From: Clostridium kluyveri DSM 555 | GTDB taxonomy: Bacteria; Bacillota; Clostridia; Clostridiales; Clostridiaceae | Reading direction: 5' to 3' | Length of the DNA stretch: 64,000 nt | Assembly (NCBI RefSeq): GCF_000016505.1 | Contig: NC_009706.1 | Location: forward strand, 3,100,001-3,164,000 | Shown: piece by piece, positions 63,492 to 64,000 of the stretch | Layout: every line of letters begins with the position of its first letter | Position numbering within the stretch: position 1 is the first letter of the stretch | Translations under genes and position numbers: made by a program | The notes under the pieces: generated by a model | What the model was told of the DNA's origin: nothing | The model's input: only the letters and a program-made list of their open reading frames with translations | Databases searched by the model: none

Positions 63492-63887
63492 TACTACGTC
63501 AAAATCTTCTTCTAGTGTGGCATCACCAAAACTGTCAATTCCAGTTGTGGTTTTATCTATTTTTACATTCTGTGATGATGTAGCGGATATTAAGGCTTCT
63601 TGTACTGTCATACTGCTAAGCAAACTTATAAATAAATTATTTGCTGCATTGTAATCTATGACGTTACCATCATTTAATTCTTTTCCAACAATATCTCCAC
63701 TATCCATCTCATCCTGTAATTGTTGTGCTAAAGCCTTGTCCGCTACCAAATTAACTCTGCTGTATTTAGTTCTTTTGGTAATATTATAGAAATCCCCTGA
63801 TGCAGCTTTAGCAATATTTGTTATAGTCATAGATGAGAAAATTGGTAAAAATATAAATATACCTATTATTAATTTAAGTTTCCTCAT
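63480..63887 (-). CDS. Stand-alone N-terminal domain of the S-layer-like protein
   Basis: Encodes 135 residues with a signal peptide (cleavage near AKA-AS). GDFYNITKRTKYSRVNLVAD and LAQQLQDEMDSGDIVG follow, then VIDYNAANNLFISLLSSMTVQEALISAT. This aligns with residues 1-110 of the S-layer-like protein encoded 37 bp downstream. No Ig-like domains follow; the frame ends EEDFDVVNIE. It may be the relic of a duplicated S-layer gene, or a real small secreted partner using the same wall-binding or assembly domain. TGGAGATTTGTC precedes the ATG. Confidence 0.7.
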   Translation of the reverse strand: MRKLKLIIGIFIFLPIFSSMTITNIAKAASGDFYNITKRTKYSRVNLVADKALAQQLQDEMDSGDIVGKELNDGNVIDYNAANNLFISLLSSMTVQEALISATSSQNVKIDKTTTGIDSFGDATLEEDFDVVNIE

Positions 63888-63907
63888 GACAAATCTCCAT
63901 ATTTTAT

Positions 63908-63939
63908 ATAGCCATGGGGAAAGAACTTCCCCATGCTAT
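63908..63939. terminator. Hairpin at the right edge
   Basis: ATAGCCATGGGGAA and TTCCCCATGCTAT form a stem with one bulge. It follows the partial gene at the right edge on the - strand and mirrors the hairpin at 58930-58963. Confidence 0.6.
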
Positions 63940-63947
63940 TAATTAAT

Positions 63948-64000
63948 TTATAGTCCTCTTGTAACATCCGCTGAATTTACTTCATTATTATTGGAATCAT
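63948..64000 (-). CDS. C-terminal end of a paralogue of the 58039-58632 protein (partial)
   Basis: The - strand frame entering from the right edge reads DSNNNEVNSADVTRGL and stops at 63948-63950. It matches the end of the protein at 58039-58632 (DSNNNAVNSKDVIRGL) at 13 of 16 residues. The rest lies outside the window. It shows that this small membrane-anchored Ig-like family is duplicated beside the S-layer genes. Confidence 0.7.
   Translation of the reverse strand, partial: DSNNNEVNSADVTRGL

Overview
The window reads as AT-rich chromosomal DNA of an anaerobic, spore-forming Firmicute of Clostridium sensu stricto. Support comes from the nif gene order nifH-nifI1-nifI2-nifD-nifK-nifE-nifN/B with a nifN-nifB fusion (as known from C. 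pasteurianum and relatives), a separate Mop protein, SLAP-domain and cell-wall-binding-repeat-2 proteins, T-box and S-box leaders, and strong AGGAGG-type ribosome sites with frequent TTG starts. The species cannot be fixed from sequence reading alone; the C. kluyveri / C. ljungdahlii group is a reasonable guess.

Layout. 1-3.7 kb: a YibE/F membrane protein and a chemoreceptor. 3.7-11.1 kb: an S-box (SAM-I) leader in front of a truncated ABC ATPase, a possible small RNA with promoter and terminator, paired inverted repeats, then a + strand cluster of ROK regulator, SsuA/C/B-type transporter, an AprA-like flavoprotein and an AprB-like ferredoxin, which looks like import and reductive handling of a sulfur oxyanion or sulfonate. 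11.1-15.8 kb: a small secreted repeat protein whose ribosome site can be masked by an upstream repeat, a TrpB2 gene under a Trp-specific T-box, a broken toxin-antitoxin pair, and a sigma factor with DUF2922 and DUF1659 genes. 15.8-28.5 kb: a cell-envelope region with a SLAP protein, a WG-repeat protein, two TolC-like proteins and two cell-wall-binding-repeat proteins, strewn with short dispersed repeats. 28.6-43.1 kb: the nif operon (- strand), a divergent helix-turn-helix/periplasmic-binding-like regulator, a hypothetical protein, Mop and modABC. A 19-bp motif at the regulator promoter recurs in the modA leader, which suggests one regulator ties molybdate supply to nitrogenase expression. 43.4-49.4 kb: a NusG-II protein, a PocR-type soluble chemoreceptor, a decayed AAA-ATPase, an N-terminally truncated TnpB with its omegaRNA end, an interrupted secreted-protein gene and a second SLAP locus.

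49.5-64 kb is accessory DNA. A three-gene unit (IS1634-like DDE transposase, tyrosine recombinase, two-module DNA-binding-like protein) with weak terminal inverted repeats has apparently landed in, and removed the 5' end of, a large S-layer-like gene. It is followed by decayed IS66 copies, small membrane-anchored Ig-like proteins, a complete S-layer-like protein and an upstream gene that encodes only the conserved N-terminal domain of that protein. Duplicated intergenic pieces show that this end of the window evolved by repeated segmental duplication and IS activity.

The strongest candidates for something undescribed are the DDE transposase plus tyrosine recombinase element, the shared nif/mod operator motif, the structured dispersed element at 6.05 and 14.9 kb, and the promoter-to-terminator transcript at 4.4 kb.
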